DNA from: Flavobacteriales bacterium CG_4_9_14_3_um_filter_40_17
GTDB lineage: Bacteria > Bacteroidota > Bacteroidia > Flavobacteriales > Flavobacteriaceae
Direction of reading: 5' to 3'
DNA length: 41,713 bases
Assembly (NCBI GenBank): GCA_002790195.1
Contig: PFUR01000082.1
Location: 1-41,713 of the forward strand
Shown here piece after piece: positions 1 to 8,716 of this stretch (its first letter is position 1; the number at the start of each line of letters is the position of its first letter). The position numbers and the translations under genes were made by a program. The notes beneath the pieces were generated by a model. The model saw nothing but the letters and a program-made list of their open reading frames with translations. It made no database searches and was not told the origin of the DNA.

Positions 1-173
1 AGCAAAAAAAGAATAATTGTTCTCATTTTTACTTTTTATTGAGCAAACCTATTCCATGCCATTTATAGATTGGTTTTTAGCAATTAGTTGAAGGGTTAAT
101 CAAAGAATGTTGTTAAAAACAAGAGGCGGTATAATCATTCTTTTTATGATACATCAATTTCCACAATTTTTAT

Positions 174-365
174 TTAGGTGTTGTAAACCTTTCTTTCAGG
201 CAATTCATCCGCAACTTTAGAGACGGCTTTTTCAGCCACTGCGCTTACCTTTTTACGGATTCTTGCGGGAATCAACACAACGAACCTAAAAACTAAAGCA
301 GCAATATATCCGATTGCCATCAGGAATAAAAAAACAAAATGATGTATAATAAATTTTGCATTCAC
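174..365 (-). CDS. small hypothetical membrane protein
   Basis: No family recognised. The frame gives 63 residues: a hydrophobic N-terminal half (about residues 5-32, one or two membrane passes) and a basic then acidic tail (RIRKK, then EKAVSKVADELPERK). A small single-pass inner-membrane protein with a cytoplasmic tail is the simplest reading. The start is uncertain. The frame opens with GTG at 365, but a TAnnTTTG box on the minus strand (365-372) overlaps that codon, so the ATG at 320 (48 residues) would fit that promoter better. It is divergent from the DUF2795 gene. It could be a chance frame, but the hydrophobic/charged organisation argues for a real gene. Confidence 0.5.
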   Translation of the reverse strand: MNAKFIIHHFVFLFLMAIGYIAALVFRFVVLIPARIRKKVSAVAEKAVSKVADELPERKVYNT

Positions 366-411
366 AAATTTATCAAATATGTTTTTATTTCACTCTAAAA
401 ACAACCAAAAG

Positions 412-425
412 GTAAACGCGTTTAC
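412..425. promoter_or_regulatory. perfect 14-bp palindrome in divergent intergenic region
   Basis: GTAAACGCGTTTAC is its own reverse complement. It lies between the divergent small membrane gene and the DUF2795 gene, about 50 bp upstream of the DUF2795 -33 box. An operator for a dimeric regulator is plausible. No regulator is encoded nearby, so the assignment is inference. Confidence 0.35.
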
Positions 426-476
426 TGTTTAAAATGAATAAATTACATTTTATATAAATATTTATCCCCAAACCAC

Positions 477-506
477 TTGCTCAAGTCAATTAAAAAATTA
501 TTTTTG
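477..506 (+). promoter_or_regulatory. Bacteroidota-type promoter of the DUF2795 gene
   Basis: TTG at 477-479 (-33) and TATTTTTG at 499-506 (-7, consensus TAnnTTTG) are separated by exactly 19 nt, the family's normal spacing. The -7 box lies 24 nt upstream of the ATG at 531. This shows that the TTG at 477, which also opens a longer in-frame reading, is a promoter element and not a start codon. Confidence 0.65.
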
Positions 507-530
507 CAAAAAAATTATAATAGCTATTTT

Positions 531-752
531 ATGTATTGGACATTAGAACTTGCGTCTTATCTGAGTGATGCGCCTTGGCCTGCCACCAAAGATGAGTTAA
601 TCGATTATGCCATACGTGCCGGTGCGCCGCTCGAAGTTGTCGAAAATTTACAAGCCATTGAAGATGAAGGTGAAGTATATGAATCTATAGAAGAAATTTG
701 GCCGGATTACCCAACGGACGAAGATTACCTTTGGAACGAAGACGAATATTAA
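531..752 (+). CDS. DUF2795 domain-containing protein
   Basis: A 73-residue acidic protein starting MYWTLELASYL and ending DEDYLWNEDEY. This matches the short, strongly conserved DUF2795 proteins of Flavobacteriia that I know; their function is not established. The DUF2795 helical domain occupies roughly residues 4-50 (PWPATKDELIDYAI... then GAPLEVVENL), followed by an acidic tail. The ATG at 531 is chosen over the TTG at 477 because the promoter boxes fall between them and known homologues start with MYWTLELA. A terminator follows at 775, so it is monocistronic and separate from secA. Confidence 0.85.
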   Translation: MYWTLELASYLSDAPWPATKDELIDYAIRAGAPLEVVENLQAIEDEGEVYESIEEIWPDYPTDEDYLWNEDEY

Positions 753-774
753 TAAATAATCTCTAAAACAATCT

Positions 775-802
775 AAAAAGTCTCGTTGGAGGCTTTTTTT
801 TT
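775..802 (+). terminator. rho-independent terminator after the DUF2795 gene
   Basis: AAAAAGTCTC (775-784) pairs with GAGGCTTTTT (789-798) with one G-T wobble and a GTTG loop, followed by more T residues. The loop also supplies the TTG of the likely secA -33 box. Confidence 0.75.
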
Positions 803-813
803 GTTTAATTTTG
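786..813 (+). promoter_or_regulatory. likely secA promoter
   Basis: TAATTTTG at 806-813 fits TAnnTTTG. A TTG at 786-788, 17 nt upstream, could be the -33 element, slightly closer than the usual 19 nt. The -7 box lies 23 nt upstream of the secA ATG. The promoter overlaps the preceding terminator. Confidence 0.5.
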
Positions 814-836
814 GGCACTAAAATTAACAGAACAAC

Positions 837-3800
837 ATGAGTTTATTAAATTCCATCATAAAAGTTTTTGTAGGGGATAAAGTTGCGAAAGATTTAAAGC
901 AGATTCAACCTTTAGTTGATGCCATTAAAAAGTTCGAAATAGAAATTACCAAACTCAATCACGACGAGCTTAGGCAAAAAACAGAAGCATTTAAACAAAA
1001 AATAAAATCTGAAGTTGCTGCAAAAGAACAAGAAATAAAAACCCTCAAAACGGAAGCAGATCAAATTACCGATATCGATGCCAAAGAAGAAATCTATCAA
1101 AAAATAGATTCGCTAAACGAGGAGATAAAAGGTATCATCCAAAAGGTCTTAGATGATATTTTGCCCGAAGCTTTTGCTGTCATGCGTGAGACCGCTAGAA
1201 GGTTTAAAGACAACCCAACGATACGGGTAAAAGCTAACGAATATGACCGTGAATTTTCGGGCACTAAATCCTATGTTTCTCTTGAAAACGAATACGCTGT
1301 TTGGCAAAATTCTTGGGATGCCGCCGGAAAGCCTATCACTTGGGACATGGTTCACTACGATGTGCAGTTGATAGGTGGTATTGCCCTACATCAGGGCAAA
1401 ATTGCCGAGATGCAAACAGGTGAAGGTAAAACCTTGGTTGCCACGCTCGCCATGTATCTCAACGCCTTGCCCGGGAAAGGGGTTCATTTGGTTACAGTCA
1501 ATGACTATTTGGCTCGACGGGACAGTGCGTGGATGGCACCGCTTTTTGAATTTCACGGGCTCAAAGTAGATTGTATCGACAATTATCAACCCAATTCAAA
1601 AGAAAGAAGAAGAGCCTACGAAGCCGATATAACTTATGGCACCAACAACGAATTCGGTTTTGACTATCTGCGCGACAACATGGCACATACGCCCGAAGAT
1701 TTAGTTCAGCGCGAACACAACTTTGCTATTGTCGATGAGGTTGATTCTGTTTTGGTTGACGATGCGCGTACCCCGCTGATTATTTCCGGCCCCGTACCGG
1801 AAGGAGACAGGCACGAGTTTAACCAACTCAAACCGAAAGTTTCCAACTTGGTCAACCTGCAACGTCAGTATTTGACAAGCGTGCTGGCTGAAGCCAAAAA
1901 ACTCATCAAAGAAGGCGACACCAAACAAGGTGGATTTTTACTTTTGCGTGTCTATCGCGGTTTGCCCAAAAACAAAGCTTTGATTAAGTTTCTGAGCGAA
2001 GAAGGTGTCAAACAATTGTTGCAGAAAACCGAAAACCACTATATGCAAGACAACAATCGGGAAATGCCGTTGGTGGATGAAGAATTGTATTTTGTCATTG
2101 ATGAAAAAAACAACCAGGTTGAATTATCCGATAAAGGAATCGAATTTCTTTCGGGTGATACAGATAAAAACTTTTTTGTACTTCCTGAAATAGGTTTAGA
2201 AATAGCTAAAATTGACGAACAAGAAATTTCAACAGAAGAAAAAGCAAAATTGAAGGATTCTTTGTTTCGGGATTTCAACATCAAAAGTGAACGGATTCAT
2301 ACGCTCAATCAACTGTTTAAAGCCTATACACTTTTCGAAAATGATGTCGAATACGTGGTTATCGACAACAAAGTTTTAATCGTAGATGAGCAAACCGGGC
2401 GCATCATGGATGGTCGCCGTTACAGCGATGGTTTACACCAAGCTATCGAGGCTAAAGAAAATGTGAAAATTGAAGCCGCAACCCAAACCTTTGCAACCGT
2501 TACTTTGCAAAACTATTTCAGGATGTACAGCAAACTGTCCGGGATGACCGGTACAGCCATCACGGAAGCAGGTGAGTTTTGGGAAATTTACAAGTTGGAT
2601 GTGATGGAGATTCCAACCAACAGGCCTGTTACCAGAAAAGACAAAGACGATTTGGTTTTCAAAACCAAACGGGAGAAATACAATGCAGTTATTGATGATG
2701 TCGTTGGATTGTCAAGCGCAGGCAGGCCTATTTTGATAGGTACGACTTCCGTAGAGGTATCCGAATTGCTCAGCAGGATGTTGAAACTCAGAAACATCAA
2801 CCACAATGTGTTGAACGCAAAATTGCACAAGAAAGAAGCGGAAATTGTCGCCGAAGCGGGAAATAAAGGAGTCGTCACCATTGCCACCAACATGGCGGGT
2901 AGAGGAACAGACATTAAACTTTCGGAAGAAGTGAAAGCCGCGGGAGGTTTGGCAATCGTCGGTACAGAACGGCACGATTCACGACGGGTGGACAGGCAAC
3001 TCAGAGGACGTTCCGGCCGTCAGGGCGACCCGGGAAGTTCTCAGTTTTATGTGTCGCTTGAAGACAATTTGATGCGTTTGTTTGGCAGTGAACGAATTGC
3101 TAAACTGATGGACAGAATGGGATTGAAGGAAGGGGAAGTCATCCAACACAGTATGATTTCCAAATCCATCGAACGCGCCCAGAAAAAAGTGGAAGAAAAC
3201 AACTTTGGCATTCGAAAGAGATTGCTCGAATATGACGATGTGATGAACGCTCAACGCGAGGTGGTTTACAAACGTAGGTATCACGCCTTGTTCGGCGACC
3301 GATTGGCACTAGATATTGCCAACATGATATATGACACCGGCGAGCAAATCGCGGAACGAAACAAATTGGCAAGTGATTTTAAGAATTTCGAATACGAAAT
3401 AGTCAAATATTTTTCAGTTGACTCTCCCGTGACCGAAGACGAGTTTTCTTCGCTGAGTCAAATGGAACTTGCAGGCAAAGTTTACAAGGCAGCTTCTGAA
3501 CATTACACCAAGAAAATAGATCGAACAGCAGCTGTGGCTTTTGAAGTCATCAAAAATGTATATGAAAACAACAGCCAGCGTTTCGAAAGGATTGTGGTGC
3601 CTTTTACAGACGGTTTTAAGACGCTCCAGGTAGTTACAGACCTGAAAAAGGCTTATGAAACCAAAGGAAAACAACTTGTCGGTGATTTTGAAAAAAACAT
3701 CACTTTGGCAATCATAGATGATGCATGGAAAACGCATTTGCGAAAAATGGATGAACTCAAGCAGTCTGTTCAATTGGCTGTTCACGAACAAAAAGACCCT

Positions 3801-4190
3801 TTGTTGATCTATAAATTTGAAGCTTTTGAACTCTTCAAATCGACCATCGACCAAATAAATAAAGACGTTATTTCGTTCTTGTTTAAAGGTGAGTTGCCAA
3901 CACAAAATCCGCAGGCAATTTCAGAAGCCCGCGTGCAACGGCAACAGCCAAAGGTCAATGTGACCAAAGAGGAAGTACTCAACATGGCTGAAAGAGCTGC
4001 CATCGCACGTGAAAACGGTCAGCAAACCCAACAACGCCAAGTCACGGAAACCATCACACGCGAAAGGCCGAAAATCGGCCGGAATGACAGGGTGACGATT
4101 AAAAATGTGAAATCAGGTGAAAACAAAACGGTTAAATTCAAGCAGGCCGAACCGCTCATCGATCATGGTGATTGGGTTTTGGTTGACTAA
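837..4190 (+). CDS. secA: protein translocase subunit SecA
   Basis: ATPase motor that pushes unfolded preproteins through the SecYEG channel. The protein has 1117 residues, longer than the roughly 900 of E. coli SecA, as is usual for Bacteroidota. Visible motifs are Walker A MQTGEGKT (residues 192-199), Walker B/DEAD-like VDEVDS (about 299-304) with VDDARTPLIISGP after it, TNMAGRGTDIKL, and the GTERHDSRRVDRQLRGRSGR motif VI region. Extra residues lie within the first nucleotide-binding region. The C terminus lacks the CxC...CH zinc motif and ends in a conserved flavobacterial tail (IKNVKSGENKTVKFKQAE). It has its own promoter after a terminator. The agmatine-pathway genes start 8 nt downstream and are probably cotranscribed. 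Confidence 0.97.
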   Translation: MSLLNSIIKVFVGDKVAKDLKQIQPLVDAIKKFEIEITKLNHDELRQKTEAFKQKIKSEVAAKEQEIKTLKTEADQITDIDAKEEIYQKIDSLNEEIKGIIQKVLDDILPEAFAVMRETARRFKDNPTIRVKANEYDREFSGTKSYVSLENEYAVWQNSWDAAGKPITWDMVHYDVQLIGGIALHQGKIAEMQTGEGKTLVATLAMYLNALPGKGVHLVTVNDYLARRDSAWMAPLFEFHGLKVDCIDNYQPNSKERRRAYEADITYGTNNEFGFDYLRDNMAHTPEDLVQREHNFAIVDEVDSVLVDDARTPLIISGPVPEGDRHEFNQLKPKVSNLVNLQRQYLTSVLAEAKKLIKEGDTKQGGFLLLRVYRGLPKNKALIKFLSEEGVKQLLQKTENHYMQDNNREMPLVDEELYFVIDEKNNQVELSDKGIEFLSGDTDKNFFVLPEIGLEIAKIDEQEISTEEKAKLKDSLFRDFNIKSERIHTLNQLFKAYTLFENDVEYVVIDNKVLIVDEQTGRIMDGRRYSDGLHQAIEAKENVKIEAATQTFATVTLQNYFRMYSKLSGMTGTAITEAGEFWEIYKLDVMEIPTNRPVTRKDKDDLVFKTKREKYNAVIDDVVGLSSAGRPILIGTTSVEVSELLSRMLKLRNINHNVLNAKLHKKEAEIVAEAGNKGVVTIATNMAGRGTDIKLSEEVKAAGGLAIVGTERHDSRRVDRQLRGRSGRQGDPGSSQFYVSLEDNLMRLFGSERIAKLMDRMGLKEGEVIQHSMISKSIERAQKKVEENNFGIRKRLLEYDDVMNAQREVVYKRRYHALFGDRLALDIANMIYDTGEQIAERNKLASDFKNFEYEIVKYFSVDSPVTEDEFSSLSQMELAGKVYKAASEHYTKKIDRTAAVAFEVIKNVYENNSQRFERIVVPFTDGFKTLQVVTDLKKAYETKGKQLVGDFEKNITLAIIDDAWKTHLRKMDELKQSVQLAVHEQKDPLLIYKFEAFELFKSTIDQINKDVISFLFKGELPTQNPQAISEARVQRQQPKVNVTKEEVLNMAERAAIARENGQQTQQRQVTETITRERPKIGRNDRVTIKNVKSGENKTVKFKQAEPLIDHGDWVLVD

Positions 4191-4198
4191 ATACAGGG

Positions 4199-5089
4199 AT
4201 GATGAAATCTAAAAAATTTACCATCGCGGTTGTTCAATTGTCTTTAAACAACACACCCGAAAACAATCTTTCAAAATGCTTGGAGTGGGTAGAGGCCGCA
4301 GCAAGAAAAGGAGCAGAAGTGGTTTGTTTGCCGGAACTGTACAGTTCACACTATTTCTGTCAAAGCGAGACCACCGAAAATTTTAAATATGCTGAGCCTT
4401 TGGGCGGAATATCATTCGTTGCTTTCAGTGCTTTGGCAAAAAAAATGAAAATAGTCATAGTCGTTCCGTTTTTTGAAAAAAGAGCTTCAGGTATCTATCA
4501 CAATAGTGCCTACATCATCAACGCTGACGGCACACAAGCTGGTTTGTACCGAAAAATGCACATACCGGACGATCCTTATTTCTTTGAAAAGTATTATTTC
4601 ACACCCGGCGATATTGGTTTCAAGGCTTTTGAAACGAAATATGGCAAAGTCGGTACGCTAATCTGTTGGGATCAGTGGTATCCGGAAGGAGCCAGGCTTA
4701 CGGCTTTGCAGGGAGCTGAAATATTGTTTTATCCGACCGCCATTGGATGGCATCCCAAAGAAAAAGCACAATACGGCCACAACCAGCGCGAAGCGTGGAC
4801 AACCGTGATGAGAGGGCATGCAGTTGCCAACGGCATCTATGTTGCCACCGCCAATCGGATTGGTTTGGAAAAACCATTGAAAGATAGTGACGGCATCGAA
4901 TTTTGGGGTTCATCTTTTATTGTAGGGCCTCAGGGTGAATTTCTTGCGCAGGCTTCTCAAGATAAAGAAGAAATTTTAATAGCAGAAATCGATCGAGAAT
5001 TGATGGAAGATGTCCGTCAAAATTGGCCCTTTTTCAGAGATCGCCGTATCGATGCTTACCAAGATATTGTCAAACGCGCCATCGATTAG
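4199..5089 (+). CDS. aguB: N-carbamoylputrescine amidase
   Basis: Carbon-nitrogen hydrolase (nitrilase superfamily) that splits N-carbamoylputrescine into putrescine, ammonia and CO2. The Glu-Lys-Cys triad is visible: E46 in LPELYSS, K119 in YRKMHIPDDP, C156 in LICWDQWYPE. The WDQWYPE and DPYFFEKYYFTPGD segments are typical of the AguB subgroup, and 296 residues is the normal length. ATGs at 4199 and 4202 are both possible starts, the first with a weak AGGG ahead. It follows secA by 8 nt and precedes agmatine deiminase by 2 nt; that pairing makes the polyamine assignment much stronger than sequence alone. Confidence 0.9.
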   Translation: MMKSKKFTIAVVQLSLNNTPENNLSKCLEWVEAAARKGAEVVCLPELYSSHYFCQSETTENFKYAEPLGGISFVAFSALAKKMKIVIVVPFFEKRASGIYHNSAYIINADGTQAGLYRKMHIPDDPYFFEKYYFTPGDIGFKAFETKYGKVGTLICWDQWYPEGARLTALQGAEILFYPTAIGWHPKEKAQYGHNQREAWTTVMRGHAVANGIYVATANRIGLEKPLKDSDGIEFWGSSFIVGPQGEFLAQASQDKEEILIAEIDRELMEDVRQNWPFFRDRRIDAYQDIVKRAID

Positions 5090-5091
5090 CC

Positions 5092-6135
5092 ATGAAAATA
5101 CCCCAAAGAATACTTCCCGCCGAATGGGAGCAACACCATTCAATTTTATTGAGTTTCCCTCACAATGGCAAGGATTGGCCTGGAAAATTTGATGCTGCTA
5201 AATGGGCATTAATCGATTTTATCAAAAAAGTAGTCCGTTTTGAAAAGGTTATCCTGTTGGTTAAAGATGCCAATCACCTGATTACCCTCAAAAACCTGCT
5301 CGATCGGCATCATGTCGGTTATGCAAACATTCAATTTGTCTTTTTAGAGACCAATCGCAGTTGGATGAGAGATTCGGGCCCGATTGTTGTCAAAAAGAAA
5401 GACGGTACTTCCGAAGCCTTAAAATTCAAGTTTAATGCGTGGGCAAAGTATGCTAATTTCAAAAAAGATCAACTCGTTCCAGATAAAATATCCGAAGTTT
5501 TAAAAATCCCACTTACAGAGGTTTATCATCGTTCTCGGCCTGTAGTGTTGGAAGGTGGCGCGATAGATGTAAATGGAAGAGGCACACTAATCACTACGGA
5601 GGAATGTCTGTTAGATTCAAAGATTCAGGCTAGAAATAAACATTTTTCTAAAGAAGATTACCAAGCTGTTTTCAAAGAATATTTTGGTGTTTCTAATGTG
5701 ATTTGGCTACATAAAGGAATCGTTGGCGATGATACACATGGGCACGTGGACGACATTTGTAGATTTGTCAACCAAAATACCGTAGTTGCTTGTGTAGAGC
5801 CTGACACGACTGACCCAAACCACCTTATTTTAAATGAAAATCTGAACATTTTAAATAGCGCACGTTTGGAAAATGGAAATTCATTGAATGTGATCAAAAT
5901 CCCAATGCCCAAGCCGGTTTATTTTGAAGGCATGAGGTTACCTGCCAGTTACGCTAACTTCTTAATAGTTAATAATGCTATCCTTTTTCCGACTTTTAAT
6001 GATGAAAACGATAAACGAATCTATCTTATTTTTCAAACCATTTTTCCCGGACGCGAAATTATCGGAATCCACGCACTCGATTTGGTTTGGGGATTGGGCA
6101 CATTACACTGTTTAAGCCATGAAATACCTGTTTAA
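5092..6135 (+). CDS. aguA: agmatine deiminase (PAD_porph family)
   Basis: Hydrolyses agmatine to N-carbamoylputrescine and ammonia, the step before the upstream amidase. The protein has 347 residues, starting MKIPQRILPAEWEQ. Conserved features of the guanidino-modifying superfamily are WMRDSGP (D94), EGG (E154), THGHVDD (H218, D220) and the nucleophile C340 in GTLHCLSHE near the C terminus. The ATG at 5092 is chosen because it directly follows the upstream stop with a 2-nt gap and homologues start RxLPAEW. An in-frame ATG at 5023 would place 23 unrelated residues inside the upstream gene. A bacterial peptidylarginine deiminase activity cannot be excluded, but the aguB partner favours agmatine. 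Confidence 0.9.
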   Translation: MKIPQRILPAEWEQHHSILLSFPHNGKDWPGKFDAAKWALIDFIKKVVRFEKVILLVKDANHLITLKNLLDRHHVGYANIQFVFLETNRSWMRDSGPIVVKKKDGTSEALKFKFNAWAKYANFKKDQLVPDKISEVLKIPLTEVYHRSRPVVLEGGAIDVNGRGTLITTEECLLDSKIQARNKHFSKEDYQAVFKEYFGVSNVIWLHKGIVGDDTHGHVDDICRFVNQNTVVACVEPDTTDPNHLILNENLNILNSARLENGNSLNVIKIPMPKPVYFEGMRLPASYANFLIVNNAILFPTFNDENDKRIYLIFQTIFPGREIIGIHALDLVWGLGTLHCLSHEIPV

Positions 6136-6201
6136 AATTTAACAATTAGTTATTTTTTATTTAATTGTCTTGGTTTATTTTAAATCAAAGCAGAATAGCT
6201 T

Positions 6202-6209
6202 TACTTTTG
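6202..6209 (+). promoter_or_regulatory. -7 box of lysA
   Basis: TACTTTTG fits TAnnTTTG and ends 18 nt upstream of the lysA ATG. No TTG at proper spacing was found, so only the -7 element is supported. Confidence 0.5.
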
Positions 6210-6227
6210 AAAAATTTTATTTAAGTT

Positions 6228-7463
6228 ATGAAACAGAAAGATTTGTTAGCCTTGGTTGAGGAATTTGAAAGCCCTTTATACGTTTACGACAGTGAAAAAA
6301 TTACATCACAATACCAACGATTGACCAATGCCTTTAAAAATGTCAACAGTCTTCGGATTAATTATGCCGTGAAAGCTTTGTCAAATCTATCAATCCTCAA
6401 GCTTTTCAAACAGCTCGGGTCGGGTTTGGATACGGTTTCCCTGCAAGAAGTCCAATTAGGACTGAAAATAGGATTTAGTCCCGACAAAATTATCTTCACG
6501 CCCAACGGAGTTTCTTTGGAAGAAATCGAGCAAGTTGCCCAACTCGGCGCGCAAATCAACATCGATAATCTTTCTATTTTAGAGCAATTCGGAACACGGC
6601 ATCCGAAAGTACCGGTTTGTATCCGCATCAATCCACATGTCATGGCCGGTGGCAATTCGAAAATTTCAGTAGGCCACATTGATTCTAAATTTGGGATATC
6701 CATTCATCAAATGCCTCATTTGTTGCGCATCATTGAAAACACCAAAATGCATGTCAACGGGATTCACATGCACACGGGTTCAGATATTTTGGATATCGAG
6801 GTATTTTTGTATGCGTCAGAAATTTTGTTTGAAACAGCCAAACATTTCAAAGACCTTGAATTTATTGACTTTGGAAGCGGATTTAAAGTTCCTTACAAAG
6901 AAGGGGATATCGAAACAAATGTGGAAGAATTGGGTCAAAAACTGACGCAGCGATTCAACGAATTTTGTAAAGAATACGGCCGCGAACTCACCTTGGCTTT
7001 TGAGCCGGGAAAATTTTTGGTGAGCCAAGCCGGTTATTTTTTGGTCAAAGTGAATGTAGTCAAACAAACGACTTCTACGGTTTTTGCCGGAGTCGATTCG
7101 GGTTTTAATCACTTGATACGACCGATGTTTTACAATGCACAACACCGCATCGAAAACATTTCAAACCCCAAAGGCCGCGAGCGGTTTTACTCGGTAGTCG
7201 GCTATATTTGCGAGACCGATACGTTCGCGAGCAACCGTCGCATCAACGAAATCAACGAAGGTGATATTCTCTGTTTTTACAATGCCGGAGCTTATTGTTT
7301 TTCCATGTCATCCAATTACAATTCCCGCTTCAAACCGGCAGAAGTGCTGTGGCACAAAGGGAAAGGGTTACTTATCAGCAAACGCGAAACTTTTGAAGAT
7401 ATAATCCGGAATCAGCTCGTTGTAGATTTTGAAAAAACTGAAAAACAAAAGGTTACATCTTAA
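6228..7463 (+). CDS. lysA: diaminopimelate decarboxylase
   Basis: PLP enzyme of fold type III that decarboxylates meso-diaminopimelate to L-lysine in the cytoplasm. The protein has 411 residues. The PLP lysine is K49 in INYAVKALSN, HTGSD lies at about 182-186, GSGF at 216-219 near the phosphate site, EPGK at 259-262, and CETD at 328-331 replaces the CESGD usual in proteobacterial enzymes. GAYCFSMSSNYNSR lies near the C terminus. An ornithine- or carboxynorspermidine-decarboxylase role was considered because of the polyamine genes upstream, but the EPGK/CETD/SNYNSR pattern fits LysA better. It has its own promoter. Confidence 0.9.
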   Translation: MKQKDLLALVEEFESPLYVYDSEKITSQYQRLTNAFKNVNSLRINYAVKALSNLSILKLFKQLGSGLDTVSLQEVQLGLKIGFSPDKIIFTPNGVSLEEIEQVAQLGAQINIDNLSILEQFGTRHPKVPVCIRINPHVMAGGNSKISVGHIDSKFGISIHQMPHLLRIIENTKMHVNGIHMHTGSDILDIEVFLYASEILFETAKHFKDLEFIDFGSGFKVPYKEGDIETNVEELGQKLTQRFNEFCKEYGRELTLAFEPGKFLVSQAGYFLVKVNVVKQTTSTVFAGVDSGFNHLIRPMFYNAQHRIENISNPKGRERFYSVVGYICETDTFASNRRINEINEGDILCFYNAGAYCFSMSSNYNSRFKPAEVLWHKGKGLLISKRETFEDIIRNQLVVDFEKTEKQKVTS

Positions 7464-7539
7464 TAAATCGGATTGAATAAGTTGAATCTACCGGATTTTT
7501 TAAAATTTTTTTCGAGCCGATACCTTTTGGATTTAATTA

Positions 7540-7547
7540 TATCTTTG
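7540..7547 (+). promoter_or_regulatory. -7 box of the HGSNAT-like gene
   Basis: TATCTTTG fits TAnnTTTG and is followed by GC, as is common in Flavobacteriia. It ends 23 nt upstream of the ATG at 7571. Confidence 0.55.
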
Positions 7548-7570
7548 CGGGAGTTTTCAGTTGATTTTCT

Positions 7571-8716
7571 ATGCCTTCCAATCGGTTACATTTTATAGAT
7601 GCCATGCGCACGTTTGCCATCCTGATGATGCTCCAGGGGCATTTTGTTTATGAGATGTTGGCGGATGCTTTTAGAGATGATAACAACCCTGTTTATGCGA
7701 CTTGGAAATATTTTAGGGGAGTCACAGCTCCGGTTTTTTTCACGGTTTCGGGATTTATATTTACATATTTACTGATACGGAACCCGCAATATGGATGGGC
7801 AAACCCGAGGGTTAAAAAAGGAATCCGCAGGGCATTATACATCATCATGTGGGGATATTTGCTCCGGTTGAATGTATGGATGTTGTTTAAAGGGGAAATC
7901 ACCAACAGTTCAATCGCGGTAGATGTTTTGCACTGCATCGGTTTTTCGTTGCTATACATAATTACAATTTATGTAGTAGCCGGAAAACATTATAAAACTG
8001 GTTTGCCTATTGTCATGTTGGCAACCGGAATTGTTGTTTTTGCGCTGAATCCGCTTTATGAAAAATACCCCGTCGAATTTATCCCAAGATTTGCAGCCAA
8101 TTATTTTACCAACTACTACGGATCCGTTTTTACTCTTATCCCGTGGATAGGTTATGCAACCTTAGGAAGTTTTTTAGGTATTTTGTTTTACCGGTATAAA
8201 GAAACCAAAAACTTTTTGAACAAAGCAGTTTTGATTTTAGCTCCTATGGGGTTATTTCTCATTTTTGTATCCTCACCCCTTTTTGAGTTACTTTCCGGTT
8301 GGACTGGGATAAACCTTTTTTTAAGAATCAGTCAAAACAATTATCTCTTCATGCGTTTTGGCGATGTGCTGATGTTTTTTTCGGTTTTTATACTGATTAG
8401 AAAATATTTAGAACACCATGTCATCGAGGTTTTGGGTAAGAAAACCTTAACCATTTATATTCTTCATTTTATTGTACTGTACGGCAGTTGGATTGGCTGG
8501 GGAATTGTAAGGGCCTACAAACATGCATTAGATCCTTTTGAAACCATTTTTTCAGTCCTTGTGTTTATTTTGGGTATTTGTGTATTCACCTATTATTTTG
8601 AAAAAGAGGCTTTGACAGCTTGGATTAAAAACAGCAAACCTTATCGATTGATATTTGTTCAAATCCCCCGTTTTGTGCTTAGAAAGCTTAAATCAACCGT
8701 TCAAACACGTTATTGA
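7571..8716 (+). CDS. heparan-alpha-glucosaminide N-acetyltransferase-like membrane protein (DUF1624)
   Basis: Polytopic inner-membrane protein of 381 residues with about ten hydrophobic segments. The N terminus RLHFIDAMRTFAILMMLQGH, then FRGVTAPVFFTVSGF, matches the HGSNAT catalytic-domain (DUF1624) family, which is related to acyltransferase_3. Members transfer acetyl groups to sugars across the membrane; the bacterial substrate is generally unknown. The conserved His in the LQGH motif is present. It converges with rsmE, the two genes overlapping by 7 bp at their 3' ends. A more general acyltransferase role is possible. Confidence 0.75.
   Translation: MPSNRLHFIDAMRTFAILMMLQGHFVYEMLADAFRDDNNPVYATWKYFRGVTAPVFFTVSGFIFTYLLIRNPQYGWANPRVKKGIRRALYIIMWGYLLRLNVWMLFKGEITNSSIAVDVLHCIGFSLLYIITIYVVAGKHYKTGLPIVMLATGIVVFALNPLYEKYPVEFIPRFAANYFTNYYGSVFTLIPWIGYATLGSFLGILFYRYKETKNFLNKAVLILAPMGLFLIFVSSPLFELLSGWTGINLFLRISQNNYLFMRFGDVLMFFSVFILIRKYLEHHVIEVLGKKTLTIYILHFIVLYGSWIGWGIVRAYKHALDPFETIFSVLVFILGICVFTYYFEKEALTAWIKNSKPYRLIFVQIPRFVLRKLKSTVQTRY

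Noticed and set aside
477-530. TTG start giving a 91-residue DUF2795 protein
   Set aside because: This segment contains the -33 and -7 promoter boxes at the normal 19-nt spacing, so it is upstream of the transcript start.
3414-3905. Long minus-strand frame of 163 codons inside secA
   Set aside because: It is a shadow of the secA coding sequence: no homology features, no promoter or spacing for a gene.
5023-5091. Longer N terminus for agmatine deiminase beginning at 5023
   Set aside because: It would lie entirely inside the upstream amidase gene in another frame; the 2-nt spaced ATG at 5092 starts the known family sequence.
6228-7463. Carboxynorspermidine or ornithine decarboxylase as part of a polyamine cluster
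   Set aside because: Length and motifs (EPGK, CETD, GAYCFSMSSNYNSR) fit diaminopimelate decarboxylase, and the gene has its own promoter.
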